A stretch of DNA of 7,094 nucleotides from Coriobacteriaceae bacterium (GTDB taxonomy: Bacteria > Actinomycetota > Coriobacteriia > Coriobacteriales > UMGS124): assembly GCA_019420325.1 (NCBI GenBank), contig JAHZHK010000076.1, forward strand, positions 1 to 7,094, read 5' to 3'. The translations under genes and the position numbers were made by a program. The notes under the pieces are model-generated. The model saw only the letters and a list, made by a program, of their open reading frames with translations. It ran no database searches and was not told the origin of the DNA. This document shows positions 1-6,357 of this stretch, one piece after another. Numbering within the stretch: the first letter of the stretch is position 1; every line of letters starts with the position of its first letter.

Positions 1-626
1 TTGAGACTCTGTGGTGGCTTGTCACGCAGGGATCTTTGCAGCATCGCTATGGCATGGTCTGGGGGCCGTTTTCGCCTCTGTATGGCATCGGCGCCGTTTT
101 GCTCACCGTCTGTCTCTGGAAGATACGCAAGCGGCCCCTGTGGGTCATCTTCTTGCTCTCCATGGTCATCGGCTCGGTGCTCGAGCAACTTGTGGGCATG
201 TGTCTGGAGCATGTGTTCGGCATGGTCTCTTGGACCTACGAGACCTACCCCGACGCCATCACGAAGTTCGTGTGCCTGCGCATGAGCCTTCTGTGGGGCA
301 TGCTGGGATGCGTGTGGGCGCATTCGATCATGCCCGAGACCGTCTTTCTCCTCGGCACGCCCGAAGAGCCGGTGCGTACGATTATCGTGGTCGCGCTCAC
401 TGCCTTCCTCGTGGCGGACGCCTCGATGACGATTGCCGTGTCGCTGCGCAAGGGAGCTCGCGACGAAGGCATACCGGCCACCAACGCCCTGGAGCGGTTC
501 ATCGACCAGCATTACGACGACGCGTTCATGCAAGAGCGTTTCGAGAACGTTGAGTACACGACGTTGCCTGAACCCCATGAGCCTGGGCTGTCGGCAAAAT
601 CCACCTCAGTGGGCTTCCAAGACTGA
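1..626 (+). CDS. PF06541-type putative ABC transporter permease (3' part, truncated by window edge)
   Basis: The frame is open from the first complete codon at base 3 to TGA at 624-626, with no stop upstream. The 207 visible residues are therefore the C-terminal part of a longer protein, and the true start lies outside the window. About four hydrophobic segments are visible, near residues 26-41, 46-74, 89-117 and 124-148, followed by a hydrophilic tail of roughly 55 residues. The YGMVWGPFSPLYGIGA block, the glutamate-containing second membrane segment, and the W-x-Y ... LLWGMLG stretch match the family annotated as putative ABC transporter permease (PF06541, formerly DUF1113). Members are small integral membrane proteins whose substrate is unknown. 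No ATPase or binding-protein gene is visible next to it, so the transporter label is only the family name. The membrane location is well supported; the function is not. Confidence 0.75.
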   Translation, partial: ETLWWLVTQGSLQHRYGMVWGPFSPLYGIGAVLLTVCLWKIRKRPLWVIFLLSMVIGSVLEQLVGMCLEHVFGMVSWTYETYPDAITKFVCLRMSLLWGMLGCVWAHSIMPETVFLLGTPEEPVRTIIVVALTAFLVADASMTIAVSLRKGARDEGIPATNALERFIDQHYDDAFMQERFENVEYTTLPEPHEPGLSAKSTSVGFQD

Positions 627-699
627 GAGGGAGCGAGCGCGAAGTTGTAGGCGACTTGTGAAGACAAGCCCAATTCTTCGCCTGAAGCAAATCTTCCCT
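627..699. other. short intergenic stretch with competing stem-loops
   Basis: This gap separates the membrane-protein gene from the tRNA promoter. An outer stem AGGCGA (649-654) with TCGCCT (679-684) encloses an inner stem CTTGT (655-659) with ACAAG (665-669). A second possible stem, GCGAAG (639-644) with CTTCGC (677-682), uses some of the same bases. No T-run follows, so this is not a convincing intrinsic terminator, although it could protect the 3' end of the upstream mRNA. No open reading frame with a ribosome binding site is seen. Confidence 0.3.
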
Positions 700-727
700 T
701 GCATCGGCGTGCGATACCCGATATAGT
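700..727 (+). promoter_or_regulatory. sigma70-type promoter of tRNA-Val
   Basis: A -35 box TTGCAT (700-705) and a -10 box TATAGT (722-727) are separated by 16 bases. Both are close to the TTGACA/TATAAT consensus. Transcription would start near 734, about 25 bases before the mature tRNA 5' end at 759. This leaves a short leader for RNase P to remove. Confidence 0.7.
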
Positions 728-758
728 ACTTCATCGCCGACGGATACGGCGGCCGAAT

Positions 759-833
759 GGGCGTTTAGCTCAGGGGGAGAGCGCTTCCCTGACACGGAAG
801 AGGTCACAAGTTCAAATCTTGTAACGCCCACCA
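759..833 (+). tRNA. tRNA-Val (anticodon GAC)
   Basis: The complete cloverleaf can be read directly. The acceptor stem is GGGCGTT (759-765) with AACGCCC (823-829). The D stem is GCTC (768-771) with GAGC (779-782). The anticodon stem is CTTCC (784-788) with GGAAG (796-800) around the loop CTGACAC, which gives anticodon GAC at 791-793 for valine codons GUC/GUU. The T stem is ACAAG (806-810) with CTTGT (818-822) around TTCAAAT. The discriminator base is A830 and CCA is encoded at 831-833, so the CCA end need not be added after transcription. The gene has its own promoter and terminator, so it is probably a single-gene unit. Confidence 0.97.
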
Positions 834-842
834 TTGTGAGAC

Positions 843-877
843 AAAGGTCGGCCGGGGAAACCCGACCGACCTTTTTC
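843..877 (+). terminator. intrinsic terminator after tRNA-Val
   Basis: A 9-bp stem AAAGGTCGG (843-851) with CCGACCTTT (866-874) is topped by GGG/CCC closing a GAAA tetraloop (857-860). The 3' arm runs into a T-run at 872-876. It starts 10 bases after the tRNA CCA end. It also lies upstream of the rnd start, so readthrough or a weak internal promoter must supply rnd transcription. Confidence 0.85.
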
Positions 878-937
878 GTTTGGTCCCAAGTTTGTCCACG
901 CACGCACATGTATGAGGAAGACAGGGAGACACAGGCA

Positions 938-2068
938 GTGCTTATCACCACCGACGAGCAGCTTCGCGATTTTTGCGACCGCGCCCAGGGCAGCGAGGTC
1001 TTGGCCATCGACACCGAGTTCCTGCGCGAGAAGACCTATCGGGCGCGTCTGTGCCTCGTGCAGCTTGGCACCGACGACGAGCAGGTAGCGGTCGATCCCT
1101 TCTGCGTGCATGATGTGGAGCCTCTGGTGGCTCTTTTCAAAAATCCCGCCATCACCAAGGTCCTCCATGCCTGTTCTCAGGACATGGAAGTGCTTCAGGA
1201 GTGGTGCGGCACCCTTCCCAGCCCAATCTTCGACACGCAGATGGCCGCCTCGTTCATCTCCGACCGCTATCAGATCGGCTACGGAGCCCTTGTTGAGGAC
1301 TTCTGCCACGTGCACCTGCCCAAGGCCGAGTCCCTGACCGACTGGTCGGCTCGCCCCCTTGATGCCAAGCAGATTGCCTATGCCCTCGATGACGTGCGTT
1401 ACCTGCCCGGCATCTGGCGCACGATGCGCACTCGTCTTGAGGAGCTCGGCCGCACTGCATGGTTGGAAGACGATTTTGCCCACGCCTGCGACCCGCAGAG
1501 CTATCGCCACGACCCTCGCGAGGCCTATCGCAAGGTCAAGCGCGTGGGTTCGTTGTCGCGTCGTCAAATGAGTGTGGCGCGCGAGGTTGCCGCTTGGCGC
1601 GAGAACCTTGCGGCAAAGATCGACAAGCCCCGCAGGTGGGTGATGGGCGACGAGCTTCTCGCTGAGATCGCCAAGCGCATGCCGGCCAGCGATGCCGCGC
1701 TCATGCGCATCAGGGGAGGGGCGGACCTGTCTGCCCAAGACCGCGCCGAGGTGCTTGCAGCCGTGCGCGCCGGTGTCGCGTGCCCCCCTGAGCTCTACCC
1801 CGACACGCCCCATCGCAGCAAGCCGAGCCTGGAGAGCGAGTGCGTCTGTGACCTCATGTACGCGCTCACGCGCATGGTGGCCGACCGCGAGCACATCGCC
1901 TCGTCGATTCTGGCCTCGCGCGACGAGCTCATCGATTATTTTGAGCACAGGGCGTCTTCGCCGCTGTCGCGCGGCTGGCGCCACGAGCTGCTTGGATCTC
2001 ACCTGGACGCCCTGCTTGAGGGTCAAATCGGCCTTACGGTCGTCGACGGCAAGATCGAGCTGCTGTAG
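938..2068 (+). CDS. rnd: ribonuclease D
   Basis: RNase D is a 3'-to-5' exoribonuclease that trims tRNA precursors and other small RNAs in the cytoplasm. With the start chosen here the protein has 376 residues, close to the family norm of about 375. The N-terminal DEDDy exonuclease domain (about residues 5-170) shows Exo I LAIDTEF (D25, E27), Exo II KVLHACSQD (D82) and Exo III YALDD (Y148, D152), so the catalytic set appears complete. An HRDC nucleic-acid-binding domain follows at about 205-278, and the C-terminal part ends in the SRGWRHELLG region typical of RNase D. GTG 938 was chosen because AGGGAG lies 9 bases upstream. The in-frame ATG at 908 would add 10 residues but has no ribosome binding site. 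The gene lies just downstream of tRNA-Val and 16 bp upstream of xseA, with which it is probably co-transcribed. Confidence 0.93.
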   Translation: MLITTDEQLRDFCDRAQGSEVLAIDTEFLREKTYRARLCLVQLGTDDEQVAVDPFCVHDVEPLVALFKNPAITKVLHACSQDMEVLQEWCGTLPSPIFDTQMAASFISDRYQIGYGALVEDFCHVHLPKAESLTDWSARPLDAKQIAYALDDVRYLPGIWRTMRTRLEELGRTAWLEDDFAHACDPQSYRHDPREAYRKVKRVGSLSRRQMSVAREVAAWRENLAAKIDKPRRWVMGDELLAEIAKRMPASDAALMRIRGGADLSAQDRAEVLAAVRAGVACPPELYPDTPHRSKPSLESECVCDLMYALTRMVADREHIASSILASRDELIDYFEHRASSPLSRGWRHELLGSHLDALLEGQIGLTVVDGKIELL

Positions 2069-2084
2069 GGAACGGAGGTAGCGG

Positions 2085-3464
2085 ATGGCCTGGCAGTTGA
2101 CGGCAACGCAGGAGCCTGAGCAGAGTGCTTCAGCATCTCTCAGCGTCTCGGAGGCACTGGGACGTGCAAAGGCCCAGCTTGAGGGTATGACGCTTGTTGT
2201 CGAAGGCGAAGTCTCGCAGTTCAAGGACAGTCCCGGCTACAAGGCCGTGTACTTCCCGGTGTCCGACGGCTCCTCCACTATGGACTGCATGATGTGGCGC
2301 ACGCGCTACATGGCAGGGGAGGTGCGCCTCCATCCCGGCCTCAAGGTGCGCTTGACGGGCCGCTTCTCGGTCTATCCCGCAAAGGGGCGCATGCAGTTTG
2401 AGATCTTCAAGCTCGAGGAGGCAGGCGAGGGCGATTTGCGCGCCCGTGTGGCTCGTCTTGCGCGCAGGCTCGACGCCGAGGGCCTCATGGACCCCGCCCG
2501 CAAGCCCCAAGTCCCCGCTTTTTGCGAGCGCATCGTCGTGGTCACCTCGCCTCACGGCAAGGTAAAAGACGACGTCGCACGCACGCTTCGCCGCCGAAAC
2601 CCCCTTGTTCGCCTGCAGTTTTGTCCCGTGCAGGTGGAGGGCGCAGGTGCTGCGGCCCTTATGGTGCGCGCCCTGCATGCCGCCGAGCAGGCCCGCCCTG
2701 ATGCCATTCTGCTCGTGCGCGGAGGCGGCTCCTATGAGGACCTCATGCCCTTCAACGACGAGGGCCTTGCCCGTGCCGTGGCGGCGTGCACCGTGCCGGT
2801 TGTCACGGGCATCGGGCACGAGCCCGACACGACGATTTGCGATATGGTGAGTGCCAGGCGTTGCTCGACGCCCACGGCGGCTGCCGAGTCGGTTGCGCCC
2901 GATATCGCCGAGCTCAGCGCCGGGTTTGACGCCATTGCCAGGCGATTGGCAAGCGCCCTGCACCGCAGCCTTGTGGACCGCGGCCGCACGCTCGACCTCA
3001 TGGCGGCCCGCCCGTGCCTGTCCGACCCGATGCGCACCATCGTGGAGACGCCGCTTCGCGAGCTCGACCTGGCGCAGGACCGCCTTACCGCGGCGCTGCC
3101 CGCCGGTGTGGAGCGCTCGCGTAGCGCCCTGGCCGACCAGGCCGCTCGTCTGGCCGCCGTCATGCCGATTCGACTCGAGCGGATGTCCCGTACGCTTGCC
3201 GACGAGAAGACGCGCCTGGTCCATGCGGGCCATACCCTGCTCGGGTCTTGGGAGCGCGACCTTGCGGTGGGGGCGGGTCGTCTCCATGCGCTCTCGCCGC
3301 TTGCGGTTATCGCGCGCGGTTACTCCATGACGTGCGACGCCCAGGGCAAGGTCGTGTCGAGCGTAGGTCAGGTTGTACCGGGCCAGGTAGTTGAGGTGCG
3401 CGTGTCTGATGGCGCACTTGGATGCACGGTCGATTCAGTTCAACCCATCGAGAGGAACGACTAA
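2085..3464 (+). CDS. xseA: exodeoxyribonuclease VII large subunit
   Basis: XseA is the catalytic subunit of exonuclease VII, which degrades single-stranded DNA from both ends into short acid-soluble pieces during repair. The 459 residues match the usual length (E. coli about 456). An N-terminal OB-fold-like nucleic-acid-binding domain spans about residues 20-115, with GEVSQFK ... YFPVSDG as its signature. The catalytic domain follows, with RGGGSYEDL (212-220), FNDEGLARAV, GIGHEPDTTICD (242-253) and the TPTAAAE block (262-268). These are the most conserved motifs of the family. The C-terminal half is rich in Leu/Ala/Arg helices, as expected for the long coiled-coil arm that carries XseB. ATG 2085 has a perfect GGAGGT five bases upstream (2074-2079). 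The stop overlaps the xseB start by one base (TAATG), which suggests translational coupling. Confidence 0.97.
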   Translation: MAWQLTATQEPEQSASASLSVSEALGRAKAQLEGMTLVVEGEVSQFKDSPGYKAVYFPVSDGSSTMDCMMWRTRYMAGEVRLHPGLKVRLTGRFSVYPAKGRMQFEIFKLEEAGEGDLRARVARLARRLDAEGLMDPARKPQVPAFCERIVVVTSPHGKVKDDVARTLRRRNPLVRLQFCPVQVEGAGAAALMVRALHAAEQARPDAILLVRGGGSYEDLMPFNDEGLARAVAACTVPVVTGIGHEPDTTICDMVSARRCSTPTAAAESVAPDIAELSAGFDAIARRLASALHRSLVDRGRTLDLMAARPCLSDPMRTIVETPLRELDLAQDRLTAALPAGVERSRSALADQAARLAAVMPIRLERMSRTLADEKTRLVHAGHTLLGSWERDLAVGAGRLHALSPLAVIARGYSMTCDAQGKVVSSVGQVVPGQVVEVRVSDGALGCTVDSVQPIERND

Positions 3465-3709
3465 TGACGCAGCAGATGAAGGACGTCGCGACGATGACGT
3501 ACCGCGAGGCGACCGCCGAGCTTGAGCAGGTCGTGCGTGCCCTTGAGTCCAACCAGCTCGAGCTCGAGGAGTCCCTGGAGCTCTACAAGCGCGGTGTCGA
3601 GCTCCTTGCCTCGCTGCGTGCGCGCTTGGCTGATGCCGAGCAGCAGGTGAGCGCCCTCATGGGCCAGATCGAGGTTGACACCGACGAGAGGGACACGACG
3701 CTCAGCTAG
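3464..3709 (+). CDS. xseB: exodeoxyribonuclease VII small subunit
   Basis: XseB is the small subunit of exonuclease VII; several copies coat the helical arm of each XseA and are needed for activity. The 81 residues match the usual length of about 80. The core (about residues 12-68) is two helices with the family pattern TYREATAELEQVVRALES, then LELEESLELYKRG, then a Leu/Ala-rich helix ending in the DAEQQV motif. The last dozen residues are acidic and probably disordered. ATG 3464 shares its A with the xseA stop codon. AGAGGA (3451-3456) lies 7 bases upstream inside the xseA end, so the two subunits are likely coupled in translation. It appears to be the last gene of the rnd-xseA-xseB unit; no clear intrinsic terminator follows directly. 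Confidence 0.95.
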   Translation: MTQQMKDVATMTYREATAELEQVVRALESNQLELEESLELYKRGVELLASLRARLADAEQQVSALMGQIEVDTDERDTTLS

Positions 3710-3912
3710 TGCGTCTTGAGGCGTCCATGCTTATCTAATTGCCGCTTGCGTCGGGATATCAGCCGTTGGCGGCACCTCTTTCAGCATGGTTGCGACGTGT
3801 TTTCCACTCGTGCACACGCATGTTTCGCCGTTCGCCGGGCATCGTCACGGCTTCGTCACCGAATACCTCCCGCTGCCGCCGTTTCGGCGCCGTGCGTCGA
3901 TGGTTCGGTCTT
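3710..3912. other. non-coding stretch upstream of the ackA promoter
   Basis: Together with the promoter and leader that follow, this makes about 309 bases without a gene. Open frames cross it, but their predicted proteins are rich in Arg, Ser and Cys, lack ribosome binding sites and resemble no family I know. A pair of direct repeats TCGTCAC (3842-3848 and 3853-3859) is spaced 11 bases, about one helical turn, and a partial palindrome CGTGCACACG lies at 3809-3818. A weak stem GACGC (3697-3701) with GCGTC (3711-3715) spans the xseB stop but has no T-run. I see no RNA gene. Confidence 0.4.
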
Positions 3913-3945
3913 TTGACCGTGTGCTGTCGGTGGCTTTCGTACAAT
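3913..3945 (+). promoter_or_regulatory. candidate ackA promoter
   Basis: TTGACC (3913-3918) resembles a -35 box and TACAAT (3940-3945) matches the -10 consensus at five of six positions. The spacer is 21 bases, longer than the preferred 16-18, so either the -10 works with an activator or the true -35 is different. It is the only good -10 close to ackA. The predicted start near 3952 gives a leader of about 67 bases. Confidence 0.45.
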
Positions 3946-3970
3946 TTATCCAGTAACTCGCTGTGTTCCC

Positions 3971-4006
3971 ATGCCTGGTGCGTGTTCGTGCCGGGCATTT
4001 TCGTTT
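3971..4006 (+). terminator. terminator-like hairpin in the ackA leader
   Basis: The arm at 3971-3982 (ATGCCTGGTGCG) pairs with 3987-3998 (CGTGCCGGGCAT) over 12 bp, including three G-U pairs, around the loop TGTT. A T-rich tail TTTTCGTTT (3998-4006) follows directly. This is the form of an intrinsic terminator, but it sits between the candidate promoter and the ackA ribosome binding site at 4010-4014. Transcripts entering ackA must therefore pass it. It could be an attenuator, a stop for readthrough from xseB, or a 5' stabilising structure. Confidence 0.5.
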
Positions 4007-4018
4007 GGTGGAGGGTCC

Positions 4019-5200
4019 ATGGACGTCCTGGTCGTGAACGCCGGCAGCTCTTCTTTGAAATATCAGCTCCTCAACGTCGAATCGCGCGAGGTGCTCGCCA
4101 AGGGTGCCTGCGAGCGTATCGGCTTGGGCGAGTCCACGTTCACGAGCGAGTTCGCGGGCCGCGAGACATGCCTATCTCTGCCCATTCCCAACCACCGTAC
4201 CGCAATCACGCTCGTGCTGGGTACCGTGCTGCAGAACACCGCCCTCATGGAGGGACACCACATCGACGCCTTTGGCCATCGCATCGTGCACGGTGGCACC
4301 TATTTTGACGACTCGTGCCTGGTCGACGATGACGTGCTCAAGAAGATTGAGGAAATCGCCCCGCTTGCGCCCCTGCACAACTATGCCGCCGCGTCGGTCA
4401 TCGTCGCCTGCAGGGAAGTCTTGCCCGACGTGCCCAATGTGGTGTCGTTCGACACGTCGTTTCACGCAACCATTCCCGAGGTTGCATACCGCTACCCGTT
4501 GCCCGATGAGCTGTGCGACAAGTTCAAGCTGCGCAAGTACGGATTCCATGGCATCAACCATCGTTATGTCTCTCGCACGGCAAATGAGTTTTTGGGAGGG
4601 GACGCCGGCAAGCTCGTCAGCTGCCATTTGGGCAACGGCTCCTCGCTGTGTGCCGTGCGCGACGGTCGCGTGATCGATACCACAATGGGCTTCACGCCGC
4701 TCGACGGCCTCATCATGGGCACGCGCTGCGGCTCCATCGACCCTGCGGCCGTCACGTTCATCCTCGAGAACTCCGATCTCACGGCTCGCGAGGTCGACAC
4801 GATCATGAACAAGAAGTCGGGTCTTCTGGCCATCTCCGGCTTCACCAACGACATCCGCGACATCACCGAAGCTGCTGAGGCAGGAAACGACCGCGCTCAG
4901 CTTGCCCTTGACATGTTCTGCTACTCGGCGAAGAAGTATCTCGGTGCCATGATTGCCGCCATGGGCGGTGTCGACACGGTCGTCTTTACGGCCGGCGCCG
5001 GGCAGAACTCGCCGGTTATCCGCAGCAAGGTCGTCGAGGGGCTTGAGGGGCTCGGCATTGCGGTCGATCCCGAGCTCAACGCGCAGCGCCACAAGACGCC
5101 GTGGCGCATCTCTCCCGAAGGTGCCGGCGTCAACGTCCTCGTCATTCCGGCCGACGAGGAGTACATGATCGCGCTCGACGTGAAGCGCATCCTCGGATAG
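4019..5200 (+). CDS. ackA: acetate kinase
   Basis: AckA converts acetyl phosphate and ADP to acetate and ATP, the energy-yielding last step of acetate fermentation. It is a cytoplasmic homodimer of the ASKHA fold. The 393 residues fit the usual length of about 400. Signature 1 (VVNAGSSSLKYQ, residues 5-16) and signature 2 (FGHRIVHGG, 85-93) are intact. By comparison with the Methanosarcina enzyme, the key residues are N7, R88, H120, D145, R236 and the glutamates E380/E381. HLGNGSS (203-209) and GTRCGSIDP (234-242) are also in place. ATG 4019 was chosen because GGAGG (4010-4014) lies just upstream and the protein then starts as family members do. An in-frame ATG at 3971 lies in the hairpin and would add an atypical Cys-rich leader. 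The partner gene pta is downstream but converges on it, so the two are not an operon. Confidence 0.97.
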   Translation: MDVLVVNAGSSSLKYQLLNVESREVLAKGACERIGLGESTFTSEFAGRETCLSLPIPNHRTAITLVLGTVLQNTALMEGHHIDAFGHRIVHGGTYFDDSCLVDDDVLKKIEEIAPLAPLHNYAAASVIVACREVLPDVPNVVSFDTSFHATIPEVAYRYPLPDELCDKFKLRKYGFHGINHRYVSRTANEFLGGDAGKLVSCHLGNGSSLCAVRDGRVIDTTMGFTPLDGLIMGTRCGSIDPAAVTFILENSDLTAREVDTIMNKKSGLLAISGFTNDIRDITEAAEAGNDRAQLALDMFCYSAKKYLGAMIAAMGGVDTVVFTAGAGQNSPVIRSKVVEGLEGLGIAVDPELNAQRHKTPWRISPEGAGVNVLVIPADEEYMIALDVKRILG

Positions 5201-5217
5201 CCATAGCGCCTACAACC

Positions 5218-5247
5218 AGCCGGCGTCCTCAGGGCGCCGGCTTTTTT
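5218..5247 (+). terminator. intrinsic terminator of ackA
   Basis: A perfect 8-bp stem AGCCGGCG (5218-5225) with CGCCGGCT (5235-5242) closes a 9-base loop. It runs into six T residues (5242-5247). It starts 18 bases after the ackA stop codon, the usual position for a rho-independent terminator. Confidence 0.9.
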
Positions 5248-5250
5248 CGG

Positions 5251-5265
5251 CGTTTCAGAGAAACG
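5251..5265. repeat. small perfect inverted repeat
   Basis: CGTTTC (5251-5256) and GAAACG (5260-5265) form a 6-bp hairpin with a three-base AGA loop. It lies exactly between the ackA terminator and the larger pta-side hairpin. It has no T-run on either strand and its role is unknown. Confidence 0.5.
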
Positions 5266-5314
5266 AAGAGGGGCGGCTCGCTTCCGATGCGGCGGAAGGC
5301 GAGCCGCCCCTTTT
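5266..5314 (-). terminator. long hairpin, probable pta terminator (possibly bidirectional)
   Basis: The arms at 5266-5281 and 5299-5314 pair over 16 bp with one G-T pair. After a single bulged G at 5298, a further 5-bp stem (TTCCG 5282-5286 with CGGAA 5293-5297) closes a six-base loop. On the minus strand it lies about 50 bases after the pta stop and is followed by the imperfect T-rich tail TCTTCGTTT. On the plus strand the 3' arm ends in TTTT, so it could also back up the ackA terminator. Confidence 0.7.
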
Positions 5315-5341
5315 GTACACGGGCGATGCGAGAGGGAACCG

Positions 5342-5356
5342 GGCCGCTATGCGGCC
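5342..5356. repeat. perfect GC-rich inverted repeat next to the pta stop
   Basis: GGCCGC (5342-5347) and GCGGCC (5351-5356) form a 6-bp stem with a three-base TAT loop. It starts 8 bases downstream of the pta stop codon on the minus strand. No T-run follows, so it is more likely an mRNA 3'-end structure than a terminator. Confidence 0.45.
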
Positions 5357-5364
5357 GACCTGGG

Positions 5365-6357
5365 CTACTCGGCGCGTGCCTGGTGCAGGCGCTGGGCCTG
5401 AACGGCGGTGACGGCGACCATGCCGACGATGTCGGAGGACGAGCATCCGCGGGACAGGTCGTTCACCGGGGCGGCGATGCCCTGCAGCACGGGTCCGATC
5501 GCCTCGGCACCGCCCAGACGCTGGACGATCTTGTAGCCGATGTTGCCGGCGTCGAGGTTGGGGAAAACAAGCACGTTGGCCTTGCCTGCGACCGTGGAGT
5601 CTTTTGCCTTGGAGGCTGCGACACTGGGAACAACCGCGGCGTCGAACTGCAGCTCGCCGTCGATCTCCAGGTTGGGGGCAAGCTCGCGGGCCTTGGCGGT
5701 TGCCTGGGCAACGAGTGCGGTGTGGTCGTTGACGGCGCTGCCCTTGCTCGAGAACGAAAGCATCGCCACGCGCGGGGTCGTCTGCATGAACGTCGCCCAG
5801 CTGCATGCCGTCTGCACGGCGATCTGAGCGAGCTCATCGGCGTTGGGGTAGGTGTTGAGGGCGCAGTCGGCGAAGAAGAAGGTACCGTTCTCGCCATAGG
5901 GGCAGTTGGGCAGCGAAATCTCGAAGAACGAGGACACAAGCGACACGCCCGGGGCGCACTTGAGAATCTGCAGCGCGGGCCTGAGCACGTCGCCGGTGGA
6001 GTGGCAGGCACCCGAGACCATGCCGTCGGCGTCGCCCAGCTTGACCATCATGACGCCGAAGTAGAGCTCGTCGTCAAGCGCGGCGCATGCGGCCTCGAAG
6101 GTCATGCCCTTCTTGGCGCGAAGCTCGGCCAGGGCGCGGGCGTAGCGTTCGCGCTCGGGGGAGGTGCGGTGGTCGATTACGGTGACGCCCGGGATGCAGA
6201 TCTCGTTGGGGTCGCCCAGCACGATGGGGCGGGCGATGCCCTCTGCGGCAATCTGGGCTGCCGCTTCCAGGGTGCGCGGATCGTTGCCCTCGGGCAGGAC
6301 GATGCGTTGGGGGTTAGTCTTTGCAGCGCTTACCAGGTTGTCTACGAATTTGCTCAC
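5365..6357 (-). CDS. pta: phosphate acetyltransferase
   Basis: Pta converts acetyl-CoA and phosphate to acetyl phosphate and CoA, feeding acetate kinase. The 330 residues correspond to the short, single-domain form of the enzyme, without the N-terminal regulatory DRTGG region of the E. coli type. Family motifs appear in order: IVLPEGNDPRTLEAA (19-33), DGMVSGACHSTGDVLRPALQ (111-130), MLSFSSKGSA (199-208), DGELQFDAAVVP (233-244), FPNLDAGNIGYK (265-276) and the C-terminal PVNDLSRGCSSSDIV (297-311). In the last block S302, R303 and D309 correspond to the catalytic residues known from the Methanosarcina enzyme. The start is GTG at 6357-6355, supported by AAGGAG (complement of 6364-6369) six bases upstream. 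The gene faces ackA and is divergent from glf. Confidence 0.97.
   Translation of the reverse strand: MSKFVDNLVSAAKTNPQRIVLPEGNDPRTLEAAAQIAAEGIARPIVLGDPNEICIPGVTVIDHRTSPERERYARALAELRAKKGMTFEAACAALDDELYFGVMMVKLGDADGMVSGACHSTGDVLRPALQILKCAPGVSLVSSFFEISLPNCPYGENGTFFFADCALNTYPNADELAQIAVQTACSWATFMQTTPRVAMLSFSSKGSAVNDHTALVAQATAKARELAPNLEIDGELQFDAAVVPSVAASKAKDSTVAGKANVLVFPNLDAGNIGYKIVQRLGGAEAIGPVLQGIAAPVNDLSRGCSSSDIVGMVAVTAVQAQRLHQARAE

Noticed and set aside
836..937. Longer rnd start at GTG 836
   Set aside because: It would begin three bases after the tRNA and translate the terminator hairpin as protein. It has no ribosome binding site.
812..2224. Minus-strand open frame of 470 codons opposite rnd
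   Set aside because: It overlaps the tRNA, its terminator and rnd, and has no recognisable domain or ribosome binding site. It is a GC-driven shadow.
2130..3287. Minus-strand open frame of 385 codons opposite xseA
   Set aside because: It lies entirely within xseA, is rich in His, Arg and Gly, and has no known motif.
3422..3463. Longer xseB start at ATG 3422
   Set aside because: The added 14 residues lie inside xseA. ATG 3464 has a good ribosome binding site and gives the standard protein.
3716..4308. Possible small genes in the xseB-ackA gap
   Set aside because: The frames lack ribosome binding sites, are Arg/Ser/Cys-rich, and one runs on into ackA out of frame.
4172..5092. Minus-strand open frame of 306 codons opposite ackA
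   Set aside because: It lies entirely within the conserved ackA coding sequence and resembles no family.
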